Shown here in pieces: positions 37,801 through 42,900 of a stretch of 64,000 bases of DNA (positions within the stretch are counted from its first letter, which is position 1; every line of letters starts with the position of its first letter). This DNA comes from Paragordius varius (taxonomy: Eukaryota; Nematomorpha). Both the position numbers and the translations under genes were made by a program. The notes under the pieces were generated by a model that was not told where the DNA came from, made no database searches, and saw only the letters and a list, made by a program, of their open reading frames with translations. Location of the stretch: positions 9,610,001-9,674,000 of the forward strand of contig OZ176055.1 in assembly GCA_964247055.1 (NCBI GenBank), written 5' to 3'.

Positions 37801-39155
37801 CGAACAGCCAAGTTTTATATTATCGAGATGGACATCCAACGCTTGTTGCCGGGTACACAGTAAAAGATATTGCAACTGGTTTGGATGATACACTCTTTGA
37901 TAATAACTCGCCTCCTTTTGATTTAGCAAGTATGCCTTTGTTTTCTACACTCGAAATTAAAATTATTAGGCAAAACGTTAAGACTAGACAAATTTTTATC
38001 TAGAATACCACCATCCATATTTTAATAAAATCTTGATTTTTTAGTATAACTTATTATTGGGCTCCAAAATAGGATAATAGAGGTCTTATTTGTTCGTAAA
38101 TCAACTCTTTTATATAATTCAAAATGTGACAAAATAGTTTATTTGGAAAAATGATAATATTTAATAATATATGGTTGTTTTTTAATTCTTACGCTTTGTC
38201 TGTATATAATTACATTATTTTACTGTACTTTTTATACCAATCAAAAAATAATATTCTTTGTTCGCCATAGACACATTGCAAGAACGGGAAAGTTTTTACA
38301 ATGATTGGTATGTGGGTTGGGATAATTTACAATACTCAACTATGCATTTAACAAAGAAAGCAGCCGCTTTAAATCCTATCAATTCTCAGAACCCGGGAAA
38401 TAAATCCATGTCTACAAACAAAAAATTAGCTAGCTCAACAATCAAATCATTTTCTACGCAGTCTATTAAAAATCGGAGATCAATGGTCTTTAGCTCAGAA
38501 TGCTTTTATTTTCAAACTATGGGTTCGAATGATTCTCTTAAAAAGGACGCCATAAGAATTATTCCCAGAAGAGTGTATGTTGTTGGGACGAGCGATTTTT
38601 TGTATCGCCGTGGGGCTTTCCGCGATGCCAAATTCGTAATTTCCAACTATTTTTAATTATTTATCTCATTAAAGCCATGTTTATCATTGATTTTCGTTTT
38701 GAAAATACCCCATGTTTGTGGGAATACAATTAGCTTTTAAACTCTGAGATGATTTAATTAATTAGTTTAATGGCGCTATTTATACGACTAAAAAAATGTT
38801 AAATTTAAGAGATATATAAATTATTTTGGATTAATTTGATTAATTTTTTTTATCTGCATAATAGAGTCATTATCAAATAACGAAAGGCAAGTTTGAAAAA
38901 TTTGCCGTATTTCATGAAAGTTGGTTACAAAATAATGCATTACCGCATTGCACGAAACCGGCTTATACGGTTGAAGATTTTATTGGACATCGACAACATT
39001 TTCCTGCGCTAGAAACACAAATCATAGGATTAGATGATGATAGAAATAATGTTGCTGTAAAAGATTCACTCGATTTTTTGTTTGATAACAATATCCAATC
39101 TATGTTATTCCCTCCGTATCGAATATATAGGAAATATATTTTAACCGTAAAATAA
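4317..39155 (+). CDS. Sin3: SIN3 transcriptional co-repressor (whole gene, 38 exons)
   Basis: SIN3 is the nuclear scaffold of the Sin3-histone deacetylase complex. It binds DNA-bound repressors through paired amphipathic helix (PAH) domains and HDAC1/2 through its HDAC-interaction domain. Seen here, in order: an Asn/Ser-rich N-terminus, PAH1 ([14 protein letters not shown]), PAH2 ([17 protein letters not shown]), PAH3 (FFDRVQKALDN), the HDAC-interaction region ([35 protein letters not shown]) and the conserved C-terminal region ([19 protein letters not shown]). The 38 inferred exons total 7,617 nt and keep codon phase throughout, giving about 2,538 residues, roughly twice human SIN3A. The excess is low-complexity Asn/Ser/Asp sequence between domains. 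The start at 4317 is the first ATG of an open frame. An upstream non-coding exon is possible, because an AG acceptor-like site lies 7 nt before the ATG. Exon lists are in the following entries. Confidence 0.95.
5547..6820 (+). CDS. Sin3: SIN3 exons 3-4: PAH1 domain
   Basis: Exon 3 is 5547-5832 and exon 4 is 6529-6820. Together they encode PAH1 at about residues 415-490: [19 protein letters not shown], then [17 protein letters not shown], then (across the intron) [20 protein letters not shown] and FNTFLPPGF. These segments are nearly identical to human SIN3A, so the four-helix fold that binds repressor amphipathic helices should be intact. The intron splits the domain after helix 2, in phase 2 (AG|T). 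After PAH1, exon 4 continues with a Gly/Pro/Ser-rich linker. The donor AAA|GTATAT at 6820 is followed at once by a tandem array. Confidence 0.93.
6273..6438. mobile_element. Family B element, short copy (SIN3 intron 3)
   Basis: Starts TACCATATACAGTTTAAATTC and ends GAATTTGAAATGGTAT. It has the family interior AATAAATTATCTGTTTTCG and only one or two of the 21-bp repeats in each arm. The rest of intron 3 (5833-6528) is AT-rich with an (AT)n run near 6452. Confidence 0.7.
6833..7620. repeat. Tandem array, about 8 copies, after the exon 4 donor
   Basis: Unit of 80-108 bp: AAAGTACGAAATGATATT, then GCTATGACGAGTTTT, ACTTGGAAAAATTTGAATTA and GGGTAGTTTTTT. Copies begin near 6836, 6917, 7007, 7111, 7217, 7317, 7415 and 7530. 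The array starts within 15 bp of the exon 4 donor (AAA|GTATAT), and each unit carries an AAAAGTAC that resembles that donor. Confidence 0.85.
7628..7911. mobile_element. Family A element (SIN3 intron 4)
   Basis: Ends CAGTAAAAATTAAAATTATA and AATTTCAAATTTTACTG, flanked by TA. This is a typical 284-bp copy. A pure (TA)n run of about 47 bp (7912-7958) is attached to its right end. Confidence 0.85.
8128..11985 (+). CDS. Sin3: SIN3 exons 5-10: PAH2 domain split by an acidic insert
   Basis: Exons: 8128-8259, 9089-9175, 9693-9744, 10486-10644, 11249-11293 and 11721-11985. PAH2 begins with [14 protein letters not shown] in exon 5 and [18 protein letters not shown] in exon 6. It resumes in exon 10 with [20 protein letters not shown] and [11 protein letters not shown]2 in other SIN3 proteins binds Mad-type repressor helices. 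Here about 115 residues (exons 7-10 start) lie between the two halves, where human SIN3A has a short loop. The insert is rich in Asp, Glu, Ser and Lys ([21 protein letters not shown]) and is spread over several very small exons (52 and 45 nt). The conserved flanks argue that the domain still folds around an exposed acidic loop. Confidence 0.9.
8260..9088. other. SIN3 intron 5, weak dispersed repeat only
   Basis: AT-rich intron. The block around 8560-8700 (AAACAGCTGATTGCAAAA, GGTAAAATATAAT) resembles the repeat near 2440. Nothing else is recognised. Confidence 0.4.
9319..9676. mobile_element. Family B element (SIN3 intron 6)
   Basis: Starts ATACCATTTACAATTCAAAT and ends AATGGTATATA. The right arm has five or six copies of the 21-bp GGGTGAATTTGAATTGTTCAA-type unit, and the left arm has two. 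It ends 16 bp before the exon 7 acceptor and fills 358 of the intron's 517 bp. Confidence 0.85.
10020..10053. repeat. (TA)n microsatellite in SIN3 intron 7
   Basis: A pure TA run of about 34 bp. The rest of the intron (9745-10485) is AT-rich. A degenerate family A left end may lie near 10192. Confidence 0.8.
10960..11206. mobile_element. Degenerate family A element (SIN3 intron 8)
   Basis: The right end ATATTTTTACGTTTTGTCCG and TAATTTTAATTCATACTG is clear. The interior (ATTGTGTTACC, CAAGATTAAAAGT) matches other copies. The left end is not recognisable. Confidence 0.6.
11294..11720. other. SIN3 intron 9, nothing recognised
   Basis: AT-rich intron with a short GTAGGTAGGTAG stretch near 11540. 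No element ends seen. Confidence 0.5.
12080..12505. repeat. Three tandem copies of a ~135-bp unit (SIN3 intron 10)
   Basis: Each copy carries TGGTTTTTGATTA, GTCTGTTTGAAATTT, ACGATAGGTTATATG and AGAAAGTAAGGTTGTCAAGA. The third copy ends about 60 bp before the exon 11 acceptor. The units do not resemble the exon edges. Confidence 0.8.
12565..16288 (+). CDS. Sin3: SIN3 exons 11-14: linker between PAH2 and PAH3
   Basis: Exons: 12565-12743, 13130-13200, 15265-15418 and 16064-16288. They encode about 210 residues of low-complexity linker rich in Asn, Lys, Asp, Glu and Ser, with basic patches ([15 protein letters not shown]) that could serve as nuclear localisation signals. No domain is recognised. 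Phases agree at every junction. The exon 11 donor is uncertain: AAAG|GTTCCC at 12743 fits the phase, but CGTC|GTGAGG about 27 nt upstream is a stronger-looking site in the same phase. Exon 12 (71 nt) ends GGATGAATTT|GTAAGC, and this junction is the seed of the long tandem array that follows it. Confidence 0.8.
12744..13129. other. SIN3 intron 11, nothing recognised
   Basis: Very AT-rich, with no repeats or element ends identified. Confidence 0.5.
13201..14545 (+). repeat. Splice-donor array: ~14 copies of the exon 12/intron junction
   Basis: Exon 12 ends TTATAAAGGATGAATTT|GTAA. This junction plus about 70 bp of following intron (CTCTTTTTAATTTTTTT, ACCCCTAAAAAAGTT, AAACTATGCTAGAATAACTG) is repeated head to tail. 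TATAAGGATGAATTTGTAA recurs near 13279, 13356, 13441, 13580, 13667, 13757, 13835, 13924, 14004, 14089, 14170, 14255, 14334 and 14409. Units are about 75-100 bp, and most keep the GTAAGC or GTAAAC donor intact. Confidence 0.9.
14561..14766. mobile_element. Family C palindromic element (SIN3 intron 12)
   Basis: Near-palindrome: CACTATAGTTGGACAATTTG, AACAGTAGTGTATGG and the inverse CCATACACTACTGTT, TGTTGCAAATTGCCC. Ends CAGTATAATG and AAAATGCACACACTG, flanked by TA. It follows the tandem array directly. Confidence 0.8.
15493..15868. mobile_element. Family A element, long copy (SIN3 intron 13)
   Basis: Ends CAGTACAAATTGAAATTATA and TATAATTTCATTTTAACTG. At 376 bp it is about 90 bp longer than the usual copy. 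Confidence 0.75.
16479..16737. mobile_element. hAT-like non-autonomous element (SIN3 intron 14)
   Basis: Starts CAGGGGTGTTCAACACGCGT with TTGCCGCCCGTG inside, and ends GTATGTTGAACATCCCCTG. The CAGGGGTGT...ACACCCCTG type of end is typical of hAT elements. An 8-bp target duplication is not evident. Confidence 0.65.
16952..18003 (+). CDS. Sin3: SIN3 exons 15-16: PAH3 domain
   Basis: Exon 15 is 16952-17106 and exon 16 is 17844-18003. PAH3 covers about residues 1050-1116: [20 protein letters not shown], then [20 protein letters not shown], then [13 protein letters not shown]. It aligns with human [22 protein letters not shown] and ELFNWFKNFLG. The first part of exon 15 is an acidic/basic linker. 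The intron falls inside helix 1 (DR|VQK) and holds a family C palindrome that ends about 15 bp before the exon 16 acceptor. Confidence 0.92.
17622..17829. mobile_element. Family C palindromic element (SIN3 intron 15)
   Basis: Starts CAGTAATGATATTAATGG. The internal palindrome is CACTATAGTAGGGTAATTTG with CCCCTATTATAGTG, and it shares the GTATGGAAAAAAG core with the other family C copies. It ends about 15 bp before the exon 16 acceptor. Confidence 0.75.
18149..18240. mobile_element. Family A left end, interrupted (SIN3 intron 16)
   Basis: CAGTAAAAAATGAAATTATA followed by CAACCCTATACTTTT. After about 90 bp a family B element takes over. Only a weak right end (TTTTATCCGTTTAATTA) remains beyond it. 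Confidence 0.55.
18248..18677. mobile_element. Family B element, large copy (SIN3 intron 16)
   Basis: Starts ATACCATTTACAGTTC and ends GTAAATGGTATA. The right arm has about six perfect head-to-tail 21-bp units and the left arm about five. This is the clearest copy showing that the inverted repeats are minisatellites of variable length. Confidence 0.9.
18778..23218 (+). CDS. Sin3: SIN3 exons 17-22: HDAC-interaction domain, first part
   Basis: Exons: 18778-18980, 20151-20382, 20811-20908, 21406-21515, 22006-22230 and 23093-23218. Exons 17-18 hold a Ser/Asn-rich spacer. From exon 19 the HDAC-interaction region is clear: [54 protein letters not shown], then [20 protein letters not shown]. Human SIN3A has [38 protein letters not shown] and LGGTSEVIHRKALQRIYGD at the same places. 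The exon 17 acceptor was set at 18777, because the upstream AGs open into a stop. The exon 21 donor is CG|GTATTT at 22230. Exon 22 ends CTGAGAAG|GTTAG, and its end is duplicated in the next intron. Confidence 0.92.
19207..19490. mobile_element. Family A element (SIN3 intron 17)
   Basis: Ends CAGTAAAAATTGTAACG and GTATAATTTCAATTTACTG, 284 bp, followed by TA. Confidence 0.85.
19494..20045. mobile_element. Two adjacent diverged family B elements (SIN3 intron 17)
   Basis: The first copy runs from about 19494 to GGTTTTAAATGGTATA at 19770. The second runs from CATACCATATATATACACC to TTTTAATGGTTTACATAC at 20045. Both keep AATAAATTATGTG-like centres and GGGTGAA/GGGTTAA units, but are more diverged than other copies. 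Confidence 0.65.
20383..20810. other. SIN3 intron 18, nothing recognised
   Basis: AT-rich, with a slightly G-rich patch near 20590-20650. No element ends seen. Confidence 0.5.
20978..21351. mobile_element. Family A element with nested short family B copy (SIN3 intron 19)
   Basis: The left part is truncated (ATGAAATTATACAGACAAAAG). The right end is ...TCTTTTTTTACTG. The centre (about 21131-21255) is an inserted short family B copy (ATACCATTTACAATTC to GGGTGAATTTAAAT), so B was active after A. Confidence 0.7.
21663..21854. mobile_element. Family C palindromic element, best copy (SIN3 intron 20)
   Basis: 192 bp, starting CAGTATGCATTCTATTGG and ending ATTAAAATGCATACTG, flanked by TA on both sides. 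The interior palindrome is CACTATAGTAGGGGAATTTG with its inverse. Its ends match those of the giant palindrome at 24644-28819. Confidence 0.9.
22482..22530. repeat. (TA)n microsatellite in SIN3 intron 21
   Basis: An almost pure TA run of about 49 bp. Confidence 0.9.
22555..22826. mobile_element. Degenerate family A element (SIN3 intron 21)
   Basis: The left end is eroded (ACGACAAAATGTGAAAAATA). Inner blocks AAAGACAGCCATACTTTTAA and AAAAGTATGGCTGTTTTTT are clear. The right end is ATTTTATTTTCTACTG. Confidence 0.65.
23211..23430 (+). repeat. Tandem duplication of the exon 22 donor junction
   Basis: CTGAGAAGGTTAGTTT (exon 22 end and donor, 23211) is repeated as TTGAGAAGGTTAGTTT at 23330. The rest of the about 110-bp unit follows both times (TTAGTTTTTTTC, GGTAATAT, AAAAAGTTTTGGAAAAAGCA). 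Confidence 0.85.
23940..24643 (+). repeat. Splice-acceptor array, left part (SIN3 intron 22)
   Basis: Units of roughly 120-190 bp combine a family A right end (CTACAATTTTTACTG), an (AT)n run, the exon 23 acceptor and exon start (GATAGATTAAAAGCTAAAAT), another (AT)n run, and ATCAGTGTTTCCAAAGTATA with TTGTCCCTTTTTCAAAAAAT. The exon-edge block occurs at about 24035, 24224, 24389 and 24614. The giant palindrome is inserted just after the last of these. Confidence 0.88.
24644..28819. mobile_element. Giant 4.18-kb palindromic (foldback) element
   Basis: Two inverted arms of about 2.0 kb (24644 to about 26670 and about 26812 to 28819) are nearly identical base for base, around a unique spacer of about 140 bp. 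Termini are CAGTATGCATTTTAATGTCT and its exact inverse, each flanked by TA, as in family C. Each arm contains tandem copies of a ~119-bp unit (AGGTAAAAATTGCGGTTTTT, TTTTGCATTGTTAATTGTAA, CTACTACATATTTTGGACAT), about four to five good and several worn, between 25130 and 26000 and mirrored at 27460-28340. No transposase or other protein-coding frame is visible. High arm identity points to a recent insertion or to arm homogenisation. Confidence 0.9.
28820..29377 (+). repeat. Splice-acceptor array, right part (SIN3 intron 22)
   Basis: Continuation of the array at 23940-24643. Exon-edge copies occur at about 28929 (GATAGATTAAAAGTTAAAAT) and 29095, then the true acceptor at 29374-29377. The ATCAGTGTTTC and TTGTCCCTTTTTC blocks and (AT)n runs recur between them, and the array runs directly into exon 23. 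Confidence 0.88.
29378..32620 (+). CDS. Sin3: SIN3 exons 23-27: HDAC-interaction domain, second part
   Basis: Exons: 29378-29561, 30168-30298, 31338-31537, 32001-32045 and 32330-32620. Exon 23 reads [39 protein letters not shown] and [14 protein letters not shown], the most conserved part of SIN3 (human [20 protein letters not shown] and [14 protein letters not shown]). Its acceptor is GATAG|ATTAAAAGC, the sequence copied in the array before it. Exons 24-25 are divergent linker. Exon 26 (45 nt, WIDNKILF) is supported by phase and weak similarity to human YEDKQIL. Exon 27 continues [20 protein letters not shown] (human [20 protein letters not shown]) and ends in an acidic stretch. Confidence 0.88.
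29562..30167. other. SIN3 intron 23, short degenerate repeats only
   Basis: AT-rich. ACATTTTAAAGAC- and ATTTATAGACA-like phrases recur loosely between 29780 and 29900. No element ends identified. Confidence 0.45.
30324..30698. mobile_element. Family B element (SIN3 intron 24)
   Basis: Starts ATACCATTTACAGTTCTAAT and ends GAATTGTAAATGTTATA. The left arm has about seven variable 21-bp units and the right arm only two, so the two arms differ greatly in repeat number. Confidence 0.85.
30974..31192. mobile_element. Palindromic element, about 220 bp (SIN3 intron 24)
   Basis: AATAATGTATTTTAATGACC, GTTAATTTGTTGGCTTTTTT and TTTATTTAGCAGGG on the left reappear inverted on the right with few mismatches around a short AT-rich loop near 31085. 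This sequence family is not seen elsewhere in the window. Confidence 0.8.
31581..31879. mobile_element. Family A element (SIN3 intron 25)
   Basis: Ends CAGTAAAAATTGAAATTATT and TTATAATTCCAATTTTACTG. About 299 bp, moderately diverged. Confidence 0.8.
32100..32332 (+). repeat. Tandem copies of the exon 27 acceptor region
   Basis: TTTACTCAAATATGTATAGATGA (as TTTACTCAAATATGT plus ATAGATGA) occurs near 32112, 32174 and 32241, then as the true acceptor ATATGTTAG|ATGA at 32321-32333. The unit is about 60 bp and includes the T-rich stretch before it. Two of the copies keep a TAG/ATGA boundary like the exon start. Confidence 0.75.
32621..33014. repeat. SIN3 intron 27 with a short tandem duplication
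   Basis: GACTTTTTAGTGGTTACAAT plus GTAAAAAATATGAGGTATAT near 32650 is repeated as GACTTTTTAGGGGTTTAAAT plus GTAAAAAATATGGGGTATAT near 32730. The rest is AT-rich. Confidence 0.65.
33015..35731 (+). CDS. Sin3: SIN3 exons 28-32: conserved C-terminal region, first part
   Basis: Exons: 33015-33095, 33235-33284, 33711-33954, 34879-35048 and 35540-35731. Exon 30 has [20 protein letters not shown] (human LFYVNNNWYIFMRLHQILC). Exon 31 has [20 protein letters not shown] and [20 protein letters not shown], followed by KVIQNCVRQ (human [24 protein letters not shown] and KLIQSIVRQ). Exon 32 continues with [13 protein letters not shown] (human LQHIVSDEICVQV). These blocks form the Sin3 C-terminal conserved region found from yeast to animals. 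Exons 28-29 are short, acidic and weakly conserved. Confidence 0.9.
33369..33656. mobile_element. Family A element (SIN3 intron 29)
   Basis: Ends CAGTAAAAATTGGAATTATA and GTATAATTTTAGTTTTTACTG flanked by TA. It leaves about 138 bp of the 426-bp intron. Confidence 0.9.
33984..34396. repeat. Inverted repeat in SIN3 intron 30
   Basis: TTTCAAGTTGGTCCTTAAA (near 33998) is inverted at AAGGACCAACTTGAAGTTTT (near 34368). The arms are about 30 bp with about 340 bp between them. Possibly a worn element. The rest of the intron, to 34878, has an (AT)n run just before the exon 31 acceptor. Confidence 0.6.
35245..35513. mobile_element. Diverged family A element (SIN3 intron 31)
   Basis: The left end is CAGTAAAAAACGAAATTTAC. 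Interior blocks AAAAGACAACTAGAATTTTG-like and AAAAGTATCGTTGTC are present. The right end is eroded. Confidence 0.65.
35732..36207. other. SIN3 intron 32, nothing recognised
   Basis: AT-rich intron. ATCAAAAAA(G/C)TT phrases recur three times without a clear unit. Confidence 0.45.
36208..39155 (+). CDS. Sin3: SIN3 exons 33-38: C-terminal end and stop codon
   Basis: Exons: 36208-36503, 37066-37346, 37429-37660, 37709-37929, 38271-38635 and 38865-39155 (stop TAA 39153-39155). Two introns here are short (82 and 48 nt). Long Asn/Ser/Pro stretches alternate with conserved islands: [13 protein letters not shown] (human AERWSDYVERYMNS), [13 protein letters not shown] (human KPVFLPRNLRRIR), [20 protein letters not shown] (human [20 protein letters not shown]), and a degenerate tail where human ends NKYRVKYGTVF and this gene reads [11 protein letters not shown]. 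The match to the very end of SIN3A supports the stop as the natural one. Confidence 0.88.
36848..37048. mobile_element. CAGTCATGTA palindromic element (SIN3 intron 33)
   Basis: CAGTCATGTATGTTTAGAAT, GTTTTTAATTGATTTTACTT and the inverse AAGTAAAATCAATTAAAAAC-like and TCTAAACATACATGA. About 200 bp, with arms of about 65 bp. It shares its first ten bases with the element at 50862-52101. Confidence 0.8.
38150..38225. mobile_element. Family A right-end fragment (SIN3 intron 36)
   Basis: ATATGGTTGTTTTTTAATTC, CGCTTTGTCTGTATATAATT and TTTTACTG. No left half is seen. Confidence 0.6.
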
Positions 39156-39381
39156 GAATTGTAAAAACGCATCGTTTGCCGTTTAATAGTAAAATTTTAT
39201 AATTTCTAAACATACATACATATATATATATATATACTTGTTTTTACGCCATAAATAAATTTATATAGTATAGGCACATTTCTATATTTATTACATATAT
39301 AATGTATAAATAAATGTATTTCATAATAATTTTATAAATATAAATAAATTTTGAATTGTATGGTGAAATGAGTTGCTTATA
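39156..39381. terminator. Shared 3' region with opposed poly(A) signals
   Basis: Only 226 bp separate the two stop codons. AATAAA on the + strand at 39254-39259 could serve SIN3, and AATAAA on the - strand (39292-39287) could serve the ABCA gene. If both are used, the 3' ends of the two mRNAs would meet or overlap by a few tens of bases. Confidence 0.6.
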
Positions 39382-39510
39382 TTACAACTTTGTAGTATCT
39401 AGGATTAGAAGTTCGTCTTTTACTAACTCAGATACTATTGGTTTTTTCATATCAGTATGTATATTATGTTGAATGGGTGTTTGTTGAGTTGAGGCAAGGA
39501 GACAAAATAC
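39382..39510 (-). CDS. ABCA exon 33: C-terminal tail and stop
   Basis: The exon 32 donor CAG|GTTATA (39598) joins the acceptor AAAAG|GTATTT (39511) in phase 0. This restores the family motif LDQ|VF (human TLDQVFVNFA) and gives 42 further codons ending at TAA (39382-39384). Without this 87-nt splice the frame ends 27 codons later at 39514. The tail ([16 protein letters not shown]) is not alignable to human beyond a similar acidic/hydrophobic character. Confidence 0.75.
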   Translation of the reverse strand, partial: VFCLLASTQQTPIQHNIHTDMKKPIVSELVKDELLILDTTKL

Positions 39511-39945
39511 CTTTTATATGTAAAGCATATTTTTAATTAATTTAGCAGAATAAGCTCTAAAAATGCGGTTAAAAGATTTTAGAATGACAGATATAACCTG
39601 ATCTAAACTGGATTGTGTGACTGAGTAATCTTGAAGATAATAAAGTTCTCTAACGTCTTCCAAAGTTTCAAATACTTGAGATAATTGTAAGTTTTGCTGA
39701 GGTAAATGTATCTAATATATTTAGCAAGTTGTAACATAAAAACTGTTTAAGTAAAAATTAATTAGGGATACGTATTATTGAGAAAAAGTGTTACCAGTAA
39801 CTGATTGCGATGTTTTTGTTTAATAACGAATGGTGGCAAGGAATTAGTAAGGTATTCCAGAAAACGATCCATACATATATCCATAGACACTTCAGCTCTT
39901 AATTTTATATTTACAAAATATCCTTGGCCATATCTATAACAAATT

Positions 39946-39980
<35 letters not shown>

Positions 39981-42900
39981 TTAACAAAAATTAGTTTAAA
40001 TACAAAGCTTTTTCCCAAAAAATTGTAACTTAATGTGCATGAAAATTTCTATATTTCGATTTTGGCTAAATATGGGGACAGTAAGCCTCATAAAGCACTA
40101 TGAAAATTCTCTTGATATATGTTTTCCAAGGGTTATTAAATTTTGTTGAAATTGTACTTGCTCTTTAGGTGTTGCAATGAACCAATACATTTCAATCTCC
40201 CGTTCACCATAATCCCAATCTTTGAGCAAAGTATCTCACATTCTTCCATAGTGTGAGACGTGAATAAAATGCATTTGTTTTGAGCAATCATTTCAAGAAT
40301 ACAATTCCAAAGGAAACGGCGCGATGACGGATCCATCCCTAAAAATAGAATAAAATTATTTTTTTTATCATGGTCGATAGAATTTTCTAAATCAAAATGC
40401 TTTAACGGGAAAGTCAATTCTAATGCTTTTGAATTTAATCGATTGAATAATAAAATAATGTTAACCAGTTGTTGGTTCATCTAAAAGTATGATTGGTGGA
40501 TTTCCCAAGAGAGCTATGGCAGTTGCCACTTTACGGCGCGTCCCTTCTGAAAGGTAGGCAACCAAAACGTCCTCATAACCCATGAGATTTAAATTTTCAA
40601 TGCACCAACACACAACCTAGGAAACATAATAATCAATTTAATCTTTCAGACAAAATTTTTTATTTGAGCTGTAAAAAAACCTCTTTAATTTTGATTGGAT
40701 GAATTCCTTTGATACGTGCATAGTATTCAATTATTTCGCGCGTTGTTATAAGATGGTCCAACGAATCCTCTTGTGAACAATATCCCATTACGTTGCGGGA
40801 AGCGGATTTATTAGTGACAATACTTTGACCCTTGACAAAAATATCACCGTAAGTTGGAAAAATTTCGGATGTTACCATTTTGAATGTCGTAGTTTTACCT
40901 TTATACAGATAAATATTTCAAGAAAATCTATTTTAATCCAATTTTTGAGGCAAATAATATTGAATTTTATACAGTAAAAATTAAAATTATACGGACGAAA
41001 CGCGAAAATATAAAGACAAATTTTTTCTAAAAGACAACCAAATTTTTCAAAACCTTAATGTTTCCCATGTAAGCTACTTAGTTACGGTTGTAAAACATGG
41101 AATTGATTATGTAGTATTATATATCTCTATTTCACACTTTGCCATTTAAATTAATGAGTATTGATAAAAATCTAGATCTAAAAATAGTTGTTTTTTAGAA
41201 AAGAATATTTGTCTTTATATTTTTACGTTTAGTCCGTATAATTTCAGTTACTATACTTACCAGCCCCATTCGTCCCAAGTAAACCAAAACATTCTCCAGG
41301 TGCGACGGAAAAACTTAATTGATTTACGGCATATAAGCCGTTTGTAGCAAATATTTTGGTAACATCTCTACACAAAATTGCAACATTACAAGGATCTGTT
41401 TTGGCAGTTTTATCAATTTCTAACTGAACGTCTTCATCAATGGCCAAGTGATTGTCATAACCATTTAATGCAACTTTTTCTACAAAATGATAATAAATAA
41501 AAAAACACTGCGCTGTCAAAATAGAAGGAAATACTTTATACAGCATATTTCTGGGGAATTTTTTCTCGTGTAGTCATAATTAAAGAAGACGTCAGCAAAA
41601 AGTATTCAAACGATTAATTTAATACAGAGCCACATTTCGTATATTTAAGATTTAAATACAAAAAACGAATTTGCGAGAAAAGGTAGCGTCTTTTAATCAA
41701 TTAGTTTATATCAATTATTGCCTAAAAAGAACATTTGCGACACGGACAGCCTTTATTTCATCAGTAGAAAAGGCTATTGAGAGTCATCGTTGGCTGGTAG
41801 AAACATATAGTAAACATGTTCCGTAGGTTAAAACATGTTACTCATGGCTAAAATTTAAAAGTTAGTGTATTTCATGTGAATAGTGTGGAGTTAGGTAGAA
41901 GTGCGAAGGCGCTAAATTGCAAGAAACAACAATTGGTAGAAGTATTACGTGTATCACAAAAAAATTAATAGATGTCTACGAGATATGGGAAAAACGATAA
42001 TCTTGGTAAACGGGTTCTCAATTTGAAAAATAAAATCAAAAATCGCAGGGTAATTTGTGAAATGTTTTAACATTACAAAAAAAATCTTTGGTCAGGGCGA
42101 TCAAAATGTTGATTATTGGCTTTTAAACATTTTGCCCACCTCTCAGATGATTTAATGCCATGTCAGAAAAACTGATTGTATTTGGCGAATTTGAAATTGT
42201 TTAAGTGCTGCTCTAAAGGTGTGTGCTTCATATGTAATAGTTTAATGGTGCTATGTCAGGAAAGTTCAGCCAATAGAATTTTCCATCAAAGCCTTTTCAA
42301 AATGTCTTTCATAGTGTTTTGTCAGACTAATCATGGTCATTTAGCAAAATCAGTTGGCCAAGTCTTATAGCTAATTGTGGTCATTTTTTCGATTAATACA
42401 TGTTTAAATTAATTATTTGTTGGCGATAGCGTTGTGTATTGACGATTTCACCGGGTTTAAAAACTCATATTGAACACGCTAAATTGCTTGAGTTATTGAA
42501 TGATGACCCACTCGAAATTCAGACGTCATGCTCAAAAAATAATAAATAGAAATCTACAAGCTATGGGAAGGACGAATAATCTTGCTAAATAGGTCCCGTT
42601 TTAATAAACGTCAAATCAAAAATCACAAAGTGACTTGTGAAATACTGCTTCATTCATCACAAAGCATCGAATTGTGACGGGTGATGGAAAAATGACTTTA
42701 TTTTGTAAATCGAAAACGGAAAATTGTGTTTACCTTGCTAATCCGTTTCATCGACATCAATGTTAAATTGCTTCCGCAAGAATTCATTTCTGTGTTTGTT
42801 GGGACTAGAGCGATATTGTTGAATATGAATCTTTAAACCCCTAAAACCGCCAATACACAACGCTATCGCCAACAAATGATTAATTTAACCATGTATTAAT

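Noticed and set aside
42176-42370. Possible small gene ([11 protein letters not shown])
   Set aside because: The same phrase occurs inverted at 42918-43133 within repeat arms, so it belongs to a decayed element.
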